Assembly: GCA_947630555.1 (NCBI GenBank)
Contig: CANRIA010000015.1
Location: 1 to 51,785, forward strand
From: an uncultured Clostridia bacterium
GTDB taxonomy: Bacteria > Bacillota > Clostridia > Oscillospirales > Ruminococcaceae
Reading direction: 5' to 3'
Length of the DNA: 51,785 nucleotides
Shown here: positions 32,343 through 40,683 of the stretch, one piece after another
Layout of the letters: each line of letters opens with the position of its first letter
How positions within the stretch are numbered: the stretch's first letter is position 1
Notes under the pieces: model-generated
Seen by the model: the letters and a program-made list of their open reading frames with translations, nothing else
What the model was told of the DNA's origin: nothing
Databases searched by the model: none
Made by a program: the position numbers and the translations under genes

Positions 32343-33755
32343 ATGGGCGGTCTATTTGGCGCGGTATCGAAAACAGACTGCGTTTTCGATGTATTTTTCG
32401 GCACTGACTATCACTCGCATCTCGGCACAAGGCGTGCAGGCATGGTGGTTTATGACAGCAAGGCAGGCTTTGACAGATCTATTCACAATATAGAAAATTC
32501 GCCGTTTCGCACAAAGTTCACCGATGAAATGAACAAAATGTGCGGTCAGATAGGCATAGGCTGCATTTCAGACTATGAGCCGCAGCCGATAATGGTGCGC
32601 TCGCATTTAGGTACATACGCCATTGCGACCGTTGGTAAGATAAACAACGTTGACGAGCTTGTTGAAATGGTGTACAGCAAAGGTCACACGCATTTTCTTG
32701 AAATGAGCGGAGGGGAGATAAACCCCACAGAACTTACGGCGGCGGTTATAAATCAGAAATCTACCATTTTAGAGGGTATTTCATATGCGCAGGAAGTTAT
32801 TGACGGCTCGATGACTATGCTGGTAATGACCGAAAAAGGCATATATGCCGCCCGTGACGAACTTGGCAGAACGCCGCTGGTGCTGGGCAAAAAAGACGAC
32901 GGCTGGTGCGTTTCGTTTGAGGACTTTGCGTTTTTTAATCTCGGCTATGAAAAGGTGAGAGAGCTGGGTGCATCGGAAGTGGTGTTCATGACCGCCGAGG
33001 GCGCTGAAACTGTTAAGCAGCCTAAGAAAAAAATGCGTATATGCTCGTTTTTGTGGATATATTACGGCTACCCGTGTGCTACTTATGAGGGCGTTTCGGT
33101 AGAGAGGGTAAGGTCTAACTGCGGCAAGAAAATGGCAATGCGCGACAAAGGCGAGGTGTTCCCCGATATTGTTGCAGGCGTGCCTGACTCGGGAACAGGT
33201 CACGCGATAGGCTATGCCAACGAAAGCGGTGTGCCGTTCGCAAGACCATTTATAAAATACACGCCGACATGGCCGCGCTCGTTCATGCCGCCCACGCAGA
33301 AAAAGCGCAATCTTATAGCAAAAATGAAACTGCTGCCTGCCACAGAGTTTATAAAAGATAAGAGCCTGCTTTTGATAGATGACTCGATAGTGCGCGGAAC
33401 GCAGCTTGGCGAAACCACACAGTTTTTGTACGAAAAGGGCGCAAAGGAAGTCCACGTTCGTCCTGCGTGCGCGCCGCTGCTGTTTGGCTGCAAATATCTG
33501 AATTTTTCGCGGTCGACTTCTGAGCTTGACCTTATTGCAAGGCGCGTGATCCTTGAAAGAGAGGGCGACAAGGCTGAAGAAAAGCTTTCCGACTATGCAG
33601 ACCCGACAAGCGAAAACTACAAAGAAATGCTTGAAGAGATACGCAAAAAACTGCATTTTACCACGCTGAAATACAACCGCCTTGATGACATGATAGAGGC
33701 AATAGGCATTGACCCCGACTGCTTGTGTACATACTGCTGGGACGGTCGGGAATAA
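32343..33755 (+). CDS. Amidophosphoribosyltransferase-like protein without the glutaminase cysteine
   Basis: The 470-residue product has the two-domain layout of PurF, the first enzyme of purine synthesis. The C-terminal phosphoribosyltransferase half is intact, with LLIDDSIVRGTQ (Asp346, Asp347) as the PRPP loop. The N-terminal glutaminase domain starts MGGLFGAVS, where canonical PurF exposes Cys after Met removal (MCGVFG). No Cys is near the N-terminus. C-terminal Cys460, Cys462 and Cys465 could help bind an Fe-S cluster, as in Bacillus-type PurF. It may use free ammonia, or it may be a paralogue with another role. It is a single-gene unit with its own promoter and terminator. Confidence 0.82.
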   Translation: MGGLFGAVSKTDCVFDVFFGTDYHSHLGTRRAGMVVYDSKAGFDRSIHNIENSPFRTKFTDEMNKMCGQIGIGCISDYEPQPIMVRSHLGTYAIATVGKINNVDELVEMVYSKGHTHFLEMSGGEINPTELTAAVINQKSTILEGISYAQEVIDGSMTMLVMTEKGIYAARDELGRTPLVLGKKDDGWCVSFEDFAFFNLGYEKVRELGASEVVFMTAEGAETVKQPKKKMRICSFLWIYYGYPCATYEGVSVERVRSNCGKKMAMRDKGEVFPDIVAGVPDSGTGHAIGYANESGVPFARPFIKYTPTWPRSFMPPTQKKRNLIAKMKLLPATEFIKDKSLLLIDDSIVRGTQLGETTQFLYEKGAKEVHVRPACAPLLFGCKYLNFSRSTSELDLIARRVILEREGDKAEEKLSDYADPTSENYKEMLEEIRKKLHFTTLKYNRLDDMIEAIGIDPDCLCTYCWDGRE

Positions 33756-33767
33756 TAAAGCATATGT

Positions 33768-33799
33768 ATCTCTCCCCTTTGTTTGGGGAGAGATTTTTT
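33768..33799 (+). terminator. Strong terminator after the PurF-like gene
   Basis: ATCTCTCCCC (33768-33777) pairs perfectly with GGGGAGAGAT (33785-33794), followed by six T. Confidence 0.93.
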
Positions 33800-33962
33800 G
33801 CGCCATAAAAAAGGAAGAATTGTGCAGAAATCTAACAGTTATGCGAATTGATAAAATCATTTTGCATAAAACCGAATGTTTTTGTAATTGCCTACAAAAT
33901 TTCAGATAAAAATTCTTGCAACCTGCACAAAAGCGGCGATTTTGTTCAATGAAAAAATTTTT

Positions 33963-34011
33963 AAGTAATCGTTTTAGTTACTTGACAACGTATTAGGTAA
34001 TTTGGTATAAT
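33963..34011 (+). promoter_or_regulatory. Promoter and operator of the ten-gene cluster
   Basis: TTGACA (33982-33987) and TATAAT (34006-34011) are 18 bases apart with a TGG extended -10. Three related half-sites surround the -35: AAGTAA (33963-33968), TTACTT (33978-33983) and AGGTAA (33995-34000). They form two overlapping inverted repeats, as expected for a repressor blocking the promoter. The region 33800-33962 upstream is AT-rich and shows nothing else I can support. Confidence 0.65.
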
Positions 34012-34017
34012 AATATT

Positions 34018-34143
34018 GGATAGCTATCGCTTTTTTGAACATATTGCACAAACTAAAGCGAGAACTTCTTTAGTGTACAAAAAATTGTATAGAAAAATAT
34101 CGACCCCGCTTTTGGCAGGGGTCTGCGAAAGCGTGGTGTCAGC
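34018..34143 (+). ncRNA. Structured leader with a possible pseudoknot at the ribosome site
   Basis: The 126-base leader has a hairpin ACTAAAG/CTTTAGT (34052-34058, 34068-34074). Next to the start codon GACCCC (34102-34107) pairs with GGGGTC (34118-34123). Its loop bases GCTTT (34108-34112) can pair with AAAGC (34128-34132), which directly precedes the ribosome site GGTG (34135-34138). This H-type pseudoknot would sit against the initiation region. Confidence 0.45.
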
Positions 34144-34833
34144 ATGGAAAATGTCCAAAAACCGATACTTTCGGCGCATCATATCGTAAGGGAATTCAAG
34201 ATAGGCGGCGGCGAGGTAGTCAGGGCTCTCGGCGGTGTAGACGTTGAGGTAGAAAAAGGCACTCTTACTATATTAAGAGGGCGAAGCGGCAGCGGCAAGA
34301 CCACGCTGATAAATATCCTCGGGGCGCTCGATAAGCCTACAGACGGCGACGTGCTGTTTCTGGGCGAGGATATAACCAAACTTTCCGAGAATAAGCGCGA
34401 CGACATACGGCGGCTGAAAATGGCGTTCGTGTTCCAGTCGGTGGCGCTTATATCAAGCATGACGGCGTATGAAAATGTTGAGTTCGGGCTGCGGCTGGCA
34501 AAGTTTTCATCTGACGACAGGGCAAAACGCGCAAAAGAAGCTCTGGAGCAGGTGGGGCTTGCAAAACGAATGTACCACAGACCGAGCGAGATGTCGGGCG
34601 GCGAGCAGCAAAGGGTGGCAATAGCAAGGGCAATAGCGCACAAACCGCAGATAGTCTTTGCAGATGAGCCCACCGCGGAACTGGATACCGCAACGGGTCT
34701 TAATGTGGTCAAGCTGTTCAAGCAGCTGGTCTCGGAGCAGGAAATGACCATAATCATGACAACGCATGACCCCAGCATGATAGACATTGCCGACAAGGTG
34801 TATACGCTTGAGGACGGTGAGATCGTTGAGTGA
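34144..34833 (+). CDS. MacB/LolD-type ABC ATPase
   Basis: This cytoplasmic ATPase has 229 residues and is the first gene of a ten-gene cluster. It carries Walker A GRSGSGKTT, the MacB/LolD hallmark INILGALDKPTDGDV, a Q-loop FVFQSVALI, the signature MSGGEQQRVAIARA, Walker B IVFADEPTAELD and TTHDPSM. MacB-type ATPases normally work with FtsX-like permeases, not with MalF/MalG-type permeases, yet only the latter follow here. It lacks the C-terminal OB domain of sugar ATPases. It is followed after seven bases by a second ATPase gene, so a heterodimer is likely. Confidence 0.88.
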   Translation: MENVQKPILSAHHIVREFKIGGGEVVRALGGVDVEVEKGTLTILRGRSGSGKTTLINILGALDKPTDGDVLFLGEDITKLSENKRDDIRRLKMAFVFQSVALISSMTAYENVEFGLRLAKFSSDDRAKRAKEALEQVGLAKRMYHRPSEMSGGEQQRVAIARAIAHKPQIVFADEPTAELDTATGLNVVKLFKQLVSEQEMTIIMTTHDPSMIDIADKVYTLEDGEIVE

Positions 34834-34840
34834 TGTTGAT

Positions 34841-35776
34841 ATGAATGAGCAAAGGACTGACAGCGACGTTATAATCTCCTGCGATAACCTTGTTAAGATA
34901 TATAAGACCGACGAAATAGAGGTAGTGGCGCTGCAAGGGCTTGACTTGGAAGTTAAGCGCGGCGAACTTATGGCGATAGTGGGCAATTCGGGCAGCGGCA
35001 AATCAACGCTTCTGAATATGCTGGGCGGACTGGATAAGCCCTCGGCAGGCAGCCTTTATATAGACGGGCGCAATCTTTTAAAGTTTACCGAAAAGGACTA
35101 TATAGATTATAAAAGGAACGTTGTGGGGTTTGTGTGGCAGAACAATGCGCGAAATTTGATACCCTACCTTACCGCGCAGCAGAATGTTGAAATGCCTATG
35201 CTGCTGAAAAAACAGAGCGAACGCAAAAAACGCGCGCAGGAGCTTTTGAAGAAAGTCGGGCTGGAGCACAGAATGAACAGCAGGCTGGATCAGATGTCGG
35301 GCGGCGAACAGCAAAGGGTGGCAATAGCCATTGCGCTGGCAAACAAGCCGAAGATACTTCTGGCGGACGAGCCGACGGGCAGCGTTGATACGAAAACTTC
35401 AAACGCGATACTTAATATTTTTAAAGAGCTCAACCGCTCCGAGAACGTGACGATAGTTATTGTAACGCATGACGTGAAGCTTGCAAAGCATATTGACCGC
35501 GTTGTTGCGATACGTGACGGAAGAACGAGTTCGGAGATCATACGAAAACGCAGCTATAGTGAGGAGATGCAAAGTCTTGACGGTTTTGAACACGGCGAGA
35601 CCGACGGCGGCGAGAATGAAGAAGCCGTTTCGGAAGAGCTTGCGGTGCTTGACCGTTCGGGAAGGGTGCAGCTTCCGCGAGAATACCTTGATACGCTGGG
35701 GATAAAAGGCGGCTCAAAGGTAAAGGTGGAGCTGAGCGAGGACAAGGACAGCATTGTGGTGTTCAGGTCCGGATAA
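34841..35776 (+). CDS. MacB-type ABC ATPase with a C-terminal AbrB-like domain
   Basis: This is the second ATPase of the cluster, 311 residues. Residues 1-230 hold Walker A GNSGSGKST, LNMLGGLDKPSAG, FVWQNNARNL, MSGGEQQRVAIAIA, ILLADEPTGSVD and VTHDVKL. An acidic linker (about 240-268, rich in Glu, Gly and Asp) follows. Residues 270-311 read as an AbrB/SpoVT swapped-hairpin domain: RSGRVQLPREYLDTLGI followed by GSKVKVEL and IVVF. That fold normally binds DNA or dimerises. The ATG at 34841 has GAGTGA upstream. The fusion is unusual and its role is unknown; it could link transport to gene control or simply hold the dimer. Confidence 0.82.
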   Translation: MNEQRTDSDVIISCDNLVKIYKTDEIEVVALQGLDLEVKRGELMAIVGNSGSGKSTLLNMLGGLDKPSAGSLYIDGRNLLKFTEKDYIDYKRNVVGFVWQNNARNLIPYLTAQQNVEMPMLLKKQSERKKRAQELLKKVGLEHRMNSRLDQMSGGEQQRVAIAIALANKPKILLADEPTGSVDTKTSNAILNIFKELNRSENVTIVIVTHDVKLAKHIDRVVAIRDGRTSSEIIRKRSYSEEMQSLDGFEHGETDGGENEEAVSEELAVLDRSGRVQLPREYLDTLGIKGGSKVKVELSEDKDSIVVFRSG

Positions 35777-35846
35777 AAATTTTATTGTGGGCTTTGCCAA
35801 ACGGCGGAGCGTTGCCTATAAATACATTACAGAAAGGTGGATATAT

Positions 35847-38768
35847 GTGAAAAAGAGTAGATTCAAGCGCATTACTTCTATGACTGCCGCACTTGTTATC
35901 GCGCTCACGTCAGCGGTTTCGGCTTATGCAGACGATGCCGAGGATACTTCCGGCGGTGAAGAGCTGGACGCCCCGATATCGACTGTCACGAGGATAGATG
36001 CCATTACATACGGCGAATATCTTGAAAAGTATGCCGATGCCCAGAGACCTGCCGAAGAAGTTACCGTCTACGGAAAGGACTTCACCGAAAAGAGCGATGA
36101 TACTGAGGCTCAGGTCATTCAGGTGGACGGAAAGCAGGATATTCTTAACTGGGAGAGCCAGAGCGGCGAAATTAGTTTTGAGGTGAACGTTCCTGCGGAG
36201 GGTATGTATAACATACTGTTTTCATACGAAGCGCTGGCAGGTACTCAGAACGAGATAGAATTTCAGATGTCCGTTGACGGCGAATTGCCGTATGATACCT
36301 GCTCAAGACTTACCCTTAGCAAAGTGTGGGTGAACGAAAACCCCATTACGCAGGACTTTAACGATAACGATATAAGACCCGGACAGGTCGAGAGCGTTCA
36401 GTGGCAGGAAAGATACCTTCTGGACGTTGACGGTCTGTATAACGGCGCGCTGGACTTTTACTTCACAAAGGGCAAGCATACCGTTACTCTTACATCAAGC
36501 AAGGCTAAATTTGCTATAGAGTATTTCAAGCTTTGTCAGCAGCCGGTGCCGGAAGCTTATGTTGCTCCGTCAGACAGCGACCTTGCGGCTGCAAACGGCG
36601 CAGGTGTCATCACTCTTGAAGGCGAGAGAGCCGATACCAAGAGCGACAGAACTCTGTTCCCGACTTCGGACAGATCTTCATACCTGACCTCACCGTCAGA
36701 CCCGACAAAGACAAAGTATAACACCATAGGCAAGGACAGCTGGGCGAAATCAGGTCAGGCTGTTACATGGAATTTCAATGTTGACAAGGCAGGCTATTAT
36801 AAGATAGGCATAAGAGCAAGACAGAACACCATGCGTGGCTTCTATTCAAACAGAAAGCTCTATATCGACGGCGTTTGCCCGAATACCGAGTCTGAACAGC
36901 TGAAATTCCACTACTCAAGCGACTGGACACTTACCGTACCCGAGACCGCAAACGGAGATACCGTTTACTACTATCTCGAAGCAGGCGCTCATACACTTAC
37001 GCTTGAAGCAGTGCCCGGCGAGATAGGCAGAATAATGGATCAGCTGGACACTATAGTTTCTTCTATAAACACCTATTACAGAGAGATACTTCAGATAACA
37101 GGCCCTAAGCCCGACGACTACACCGACTATAATATAGATGTAGTTCTGCCGAATTCTATACCCGACTTTACCGTATACAGCAATCAGCTTAAAAGCCTGC
37201 AAAAGCAGGTAGACGAGCTTATGGGTACGGGCGGCACCGAGGCTGTAACGCTTAACGATATGGCTATCATACTTGATAAGTGCATTGACAGACCTTATAA
37301 AATAGCATCTCTTATGCAGCAGATAAAAGATAACGTTACCGCGCTTTCTTCGTGGATGCTCACCTACAGAGAGCAGCCGCTGGAGCTTGATATGGTGCAG
37401 ATAGCTGCCCCCGATGCAAGCTTTACAAGCGTTAAGAAATCGTTCTTCGCAAGTCTTAAGTTCAACTTCCTTGCGTTTATAGGTTCTTTCTTTGAAGACT
37501 ATAACTCGCTTTCGGAGCACGAGGGCGAAGCTGACACGCTTTCTTGCTGGATAACCCTCGGCCGTGACCAGGCGCAGGTAGTAAGAGCCATGATAGAGAA
37601 CGACTACAACCCCACGGCTAAGACTAAGATAACCCTTAAACTTGTTCAGGGTGGTATACTTGAATCCACCCTTGCAGGAAAAGGCCCCGATATAGGTCTG
37701 TTTATGGGCGGTGACTACCCGATACAACTTGCAGCCCGTGACCTTGTTATAGACATTTCGGGATTTGAAGGATATGACGAGCAGATAAAGCAGTATTCAA
37801 AAGATGCTATGACTCTGTATACATATAACGGCGGCGTTTATGCACTGCCTATACAGCAGACGTTCCCGATGATGTTCTACCGCGACGATATTCTTTATGA
37901 ATACGGCATTGACGGCGCGGCTGATATTCAGACATGGGAAGACCTTATCAACATACTGCCGACACTTCAAAGAAACAACTTAGGCGTTGGTCTTATACTT
38001 CCTGCAAACGTTACTCAGAACGGCACTACCACCGTTCCTACCACAACAGAAGCCGGCAATACGTTCGCAATGCTCGTTTTGCAGCAGGGTCTTAACTTCT
38101 ATAACGAAGCTCAGACTTCTACAACGTTCGATGACCAGAGATGTATAGAAGCTTTCGATATGTGGACAGAGTTCTATACAAAATACAGCTTTGAGCAGAC
38201 TTATGACGGTCTGACGAGATTCAGAACAGGCGAGATGCCGGTGCTTTTGCAGGCGTATACATTCTATAATACGCTCGCTGCCACCGCACCTGAAATAAAG
38301 GGCGCATGGGGCTTTACAATGGTACCGGGCACAGAGCAGCCTGACGGCACTATAAACCACGCCGCCAACTCTTCGGGCTCCGGTGCGATAATCTTCTCGG
38401 CTTGTAAAGATTACGATGCAGCATGGGATTTCATCAAGTGGTTCACTTCTACCGATGCTCAGGTAGAGTATGCAAACGACATTGAGGCAGTGCTCGGCAC
38501 TCTCGGTCGTTTCGATACCGCAAATGTTGAGGCTCTTAAACAGCTCTCATGGACACAGAAAGAGCTTCAGGTTCTGCTTGCACAGCTTGAGCAGCAGGTA
38601 GAGATACCTATAATCCCTGCAACATACAGCGTAACAAGAAACATAGTAAACGCTTTCCGTTCGGTAGTAAATGATGCCGACAACGCAAGAGATACCCTGA
38701 TGTGGTACAACAGGGATATCAACGCGGAGATAGAGCGTAAGCGCGAAGACCTCGGTCTTTCAACATGA
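35847..38768 (+). CDS. Giant solute-binding protein with two carbohydrate-binding-like domains
   Basis: This secreted receptor of 973 residues is about twice the usual SBP length. A signal peptide (1-28, cleavage after SAYA) lacks a lipobox Cys, so no lipid anchor is predicted. Two beta-sandwich domains resembling carbohydrate-binding modules follow (about 80-230, with EGMYNILFSYEAL and GKHTVTLTSS; about 250-400, with KAGYYKIGIRARQN and GAHTLTLEAVPGE). A helical linker (about 400-540) leads to an SBP_bac_1-like domain (about 560-930) with GKGPDIGLFMGG and GGVYALPIQQTFPMMFYRDD. The GTG at 35847 has AAAGGTGG six bases upstream. Two permease genes follow immediately. Confidence 0.85.
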   Translation: MKKSRFKRITSMTAALVIALTSAVSAYADDAEDTSGGEELDAPISTVTRIDAITYGEYLEKYADAQRPAEEVTVYGKDFTEKSDDTEAQVIQVDGKQDILNWESQSGEISFEVNVPAEGMYNILFSYEALAGTQNEIEFQMSVDGELPYDTCSRLTLSKVWVNENPITQDFNDNDIRPGQVESVQWQERYLLDVDGLYNGALDFYFTKGKHTVTLTSSKAKFAIEYFKLCQQPVPEAYVAPSDSDLAAANGAGVITLEGERADTKSDRTLFPTSDRSSYLTSPSDPTKTKYNTIGKDSWAKSGQAVTWNFNVDKAGYYKIGIRARQNTMRGFYSNRKLYIDGVCPNTESEQLKFHYSSDWTLTVPETANGDTVYYYLEAGAHTLTLEAVPGEIGRIMDQLDTIVSSINTYYREILQITGPKPDDYTDYNIDVVLPNSIPDFTVYSNQLKSLQKQVDELMGTGGTEAVTLNDMAIILDKCIDRPYKIASLMQQIKDNVTALSSWMLTYREQPLELDMVQIAAPDASFTSVKKSFFASLKFNFLAFIGSFFEDYNSLSEHEGEADTLSCWITLGRDQAQVVRAMIENDYNPTAKTKITLKLVQGGILESTLAGKGPDIGLFMGGDYPIQLAARDLVIDISGFEGYDEQIKQYSKDAMTLYTYNGGVYALPIQQTFPMMFYRDDILYEYGIDGAADIQTWEDLINILPTLQRNNLGVGLILPANVTQNGTTTVPTTTEAGNTFAMLVLQQGLNFYNEAQTSTTFDDQRCIEAFDMWTEFYTKYSFEQTYDGLTRFRTGEMPVLLQAYTFYNTLAATAPEIKGAWGFTMVPGTEQPDGTINHAANSSGSGAIIFSACKDYDAAWDFIKWFTSTDAQVEYANDIEAVLGTLGRFDTANVEALKQLSWTQKELQVLLAQLEQQVEIPIIPATYSVTRNIVNAFRSVVNDADNARDTLMWYNRDINAEIERKREDLGLST

Positions 38769-38785
38769 GAAAGGAGGGAACTGTT

Positions 38786-39736
38786 TTGGCTAAAAATGAA
38801 ACGGCAGCTGTTGCCGATACACCGCTGAACAAGCAAAGTAAATTCAAGTATACTATGCATATGATAGGTGTAAACAAAGCGTGCTATATAATGATGTTCC
38901 CTTTCATGCTCTTGTTTACGATATTTACCGTAATACCGGTAATAATTACTTTGCCGCTGGCGTTTACCAACTTTAACATGGCGCAGTTCCCCGAATGGAC
39001 GGGACTGAGCAACTTCTACAGACTGTTTTTGAGCGACGACGTGTTCATGCAGTCTATACAGGTAACACTTATTTTTGCAGTATTCACGGGTCCGTTTTCT
39101 TATATACTCAGCTTCATACTTGCGTGGCTGATAAACGAGATGCACCCCGTGCTGAAAACATTCTTTACGTTTGTGTTCTATGCCCCGTCAATGACGACAT
39201 CTGCATATGTTATATGGCAGCTGCTTCTCTCGGGCGACTCAAAGGGCTACATAAACGCATTCCTCATCAACCTCGGCGTGCTCAACTCGCCTAACCAGTG
39301 GCTGACAGATACCCGATTCATACTGGGCGTTTGTATTGTGGTTCAGCTGTGGATATCAATGGGTGCAGGCTTCTTGTCACTTCGTGCAGGTTTCCAGAAC
39401 ATTGATAAGTCCATGTACGAGGCAGGCGCTATCGAGGGTATTAAAAACAGGTGGCAGGAGCTTTTCCTCATAACTATCCCGTCAATGGGCCCTCAGCTGT
39501 TGTTCGCGGCGGTATTGCAGATATCTGCATCGTTCACCGCAGGCGCAGTTTCGCAGAACCTTGTTGGCGTACCGCATACAGATAACGTAGCTCATACCAT
39601 TATGAACCACGCTACCGACTACGGCTGGATAAGATATGAAATGGGCTATGCTTCGGCGATATGTCTTGTGCTGTTCATTGCGATGCTTTTGGTAAACAAA
39701 CTCATCACATGGGCACTCAGTAAATACGTCGATTAG
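38786..39736 (+). CDS. Carbohydrate ABC permease, MalF type (pair 1)
   Basis: This is a membrane permease of 316 residues with about six helices, the first being YIMMFPFMLLFTIFTVIPVI. The coupling loop is EAGAIEGIKNRWQELFLITIPSMG. The TTG at 38786 gives MAKNETAAV, parallels the next gene (MAKKKKN) and has AAAGGAGGG in front. An ATG at 38765 overlapping the receptor stop is an alternative start. It forms a pair with the following MalG-type gene. Confidence 0.88.
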   Translation: MAKNETAAVADTPLNKQSKFKYTMHMIGVNKACYIMMFPFMLLFTIFTVIPVIITLPLAFTNFNMAQFPEWTGLSNFYRLFLSDDVFMQSIQVTLIFAVFTGPFSYILSFILAWLINEMHPVLKTFFTFVFYAPSMTTSAYVIWQLLLSGDSKGYINAFLINLGVLNSPNQWLTDTRFILGVCIVVQLWISMGAGFLSLRAGFQNIDKSMYEAGAIEGIKNRWQELFLITIPSMGPQLLFAAVLQISASFTAGAVSQNLVGVPHTDNVAHTIMNHATDYGWIRYEMGYASAICLVLFIAMLLVNKLITWALSKYVD

Positions 39737-39749
39737 GGGGTGACTGAAA

Positions 39750-40640
39750 GTGGCTAAAAAGAAGAAAAATATTGACGAGGTCAAGGTCAAGAAGAATAAC
39801 AGAAAGATAACCGCATCACGCGGGGGCAACATCTGTATATTCATATTCCTCTGCCTTACCGGTATCTTCATGGTATTCCCCATTTACTATGCCGTCATTC
39901 AGTCATTCAAGCCTATAGAGGAACTTTTCGTGTTCCCTCCAAAGCTTTATGTACTTAACCCGACGACGAAAAACTACTCCGATATGCTGGAGGTAGCATC
40001 AAGCCTGTGGGTACCGCTTTCAAGATACATATTCAACAGCTTTATGGTATCTGTAGTGGTAACTGTGTGCAACGTGTTCGTCTGCTGCTGTGCGGCGTTC
40101 GTGCTTGCAAAGTGTAAATTCCCGGGCAACGCATTTCTTAATAAAGTAATAGTTACCGCGCTGTTGTTCACATCATCGGCAACGTGGATAATCCAGTTCC
40201 TTGTAATGGCAACACTGGGTATCATAGATACATACTGGGCGCTGATACTTCCGAGTATCGCAACGCCGCTGGGTCTGTTCCTTATGAGACAGAGTATGTC
40301 AACTATACACGATTCAATGATAGAAGCCGCCAAGGTGGACGGCGCAGGACTTTTCAGAATATGCTGGCAGGTAGTAGTACCTAACCAGAAGCCTGCTATC
40401 ATGACGCTGATAATCTTCGCTTTCCAAGATGCATGGAACAAGCAGAGCGGCACGATAGTATACGCTGAAGAACTGAAAACTCTGCCGACGATAATGCAGC
40501 AGATAGCTGCCACCGGTATAGCCCGTCAGGGTGTAACATTTGCAACTTCGGTAATACTTATGCTTCCTCCGCTGATAGTTTTCTTAGTTGCACAAAGCAA
40601 CGTTATGGAAACTATGGCGAATTCGGGTATCAAGGATTGA
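39750..40640 (+). CDS. Carbohydrate ABC permease, MalG type (pair 1)
   Basis: This is the second permease of pair 1, 296 residues, about six helices. The EAA loop reads EAAKVDGAGLFRICWQVVVPNQKP. A short Lys-rich N-terminus (MAKKKKNIDEVKVKKNN) precedes the first helix. GTG start with GGGGGTGAC upstream, 13 bases after the previous stop. Its partner receptor is the giant SBP. The ATPase it docks to is either the MacB-type pair of this cluster or MsmK; sequence alone does not decide. Confidence 0.88.
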   Translation: MAKKKKNIDEVKVKKNNRKITASRGGNICIFIFLCLTGIFMVFPIYYAVIQSFKPIEELFVFPPKLYVLNPTTKNYSDMLEVASSLWVPLSRYIFNSFMVSVVVTVCNVFVCCCAAFVLAKCKFPGNAFLNKVIVTALLFTSSATWIIQFLVMATLGIIDTYWALILPSIATPLGLFLMRQSMSTIHDSMIEAAKVDGAGLFRICWQVVVPNQKPAIMTLIIFAFQDAWNKQSGTIVYAEELKTLPTIMQQIAATGIARQGVTFATSVILMLPPLIVFLVAQSNVMETMANSGIKD

Positions 40641-40683
40641 CCCGTGCTTATAACGAAATTTATAAAGGAAATGGGTGAGATGT

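Noticed and set aside
32343-33755. Plain annotation as functional PurF
   Set aside because: The N-terminal catalytic Cys is missing, so glutamine-dependent activity cannot be assumed.
32781-33860. A 359-codon minus-strand open frame opposite the PurF-like gene
   Set aside because: It is an antisense shadow that crosses the strong terminator at 33768-33799 and shows no recognisable domain.
34787-34840. Upstream start for the second ATPase inside the first ATPase gene
   Set aside because: The added residues (MPTRCIRLRTVRSLSD) are out-of-frame translation of the first ATPase's end; the ATG at 34841 has a suitable site and a family-like N-terminus.
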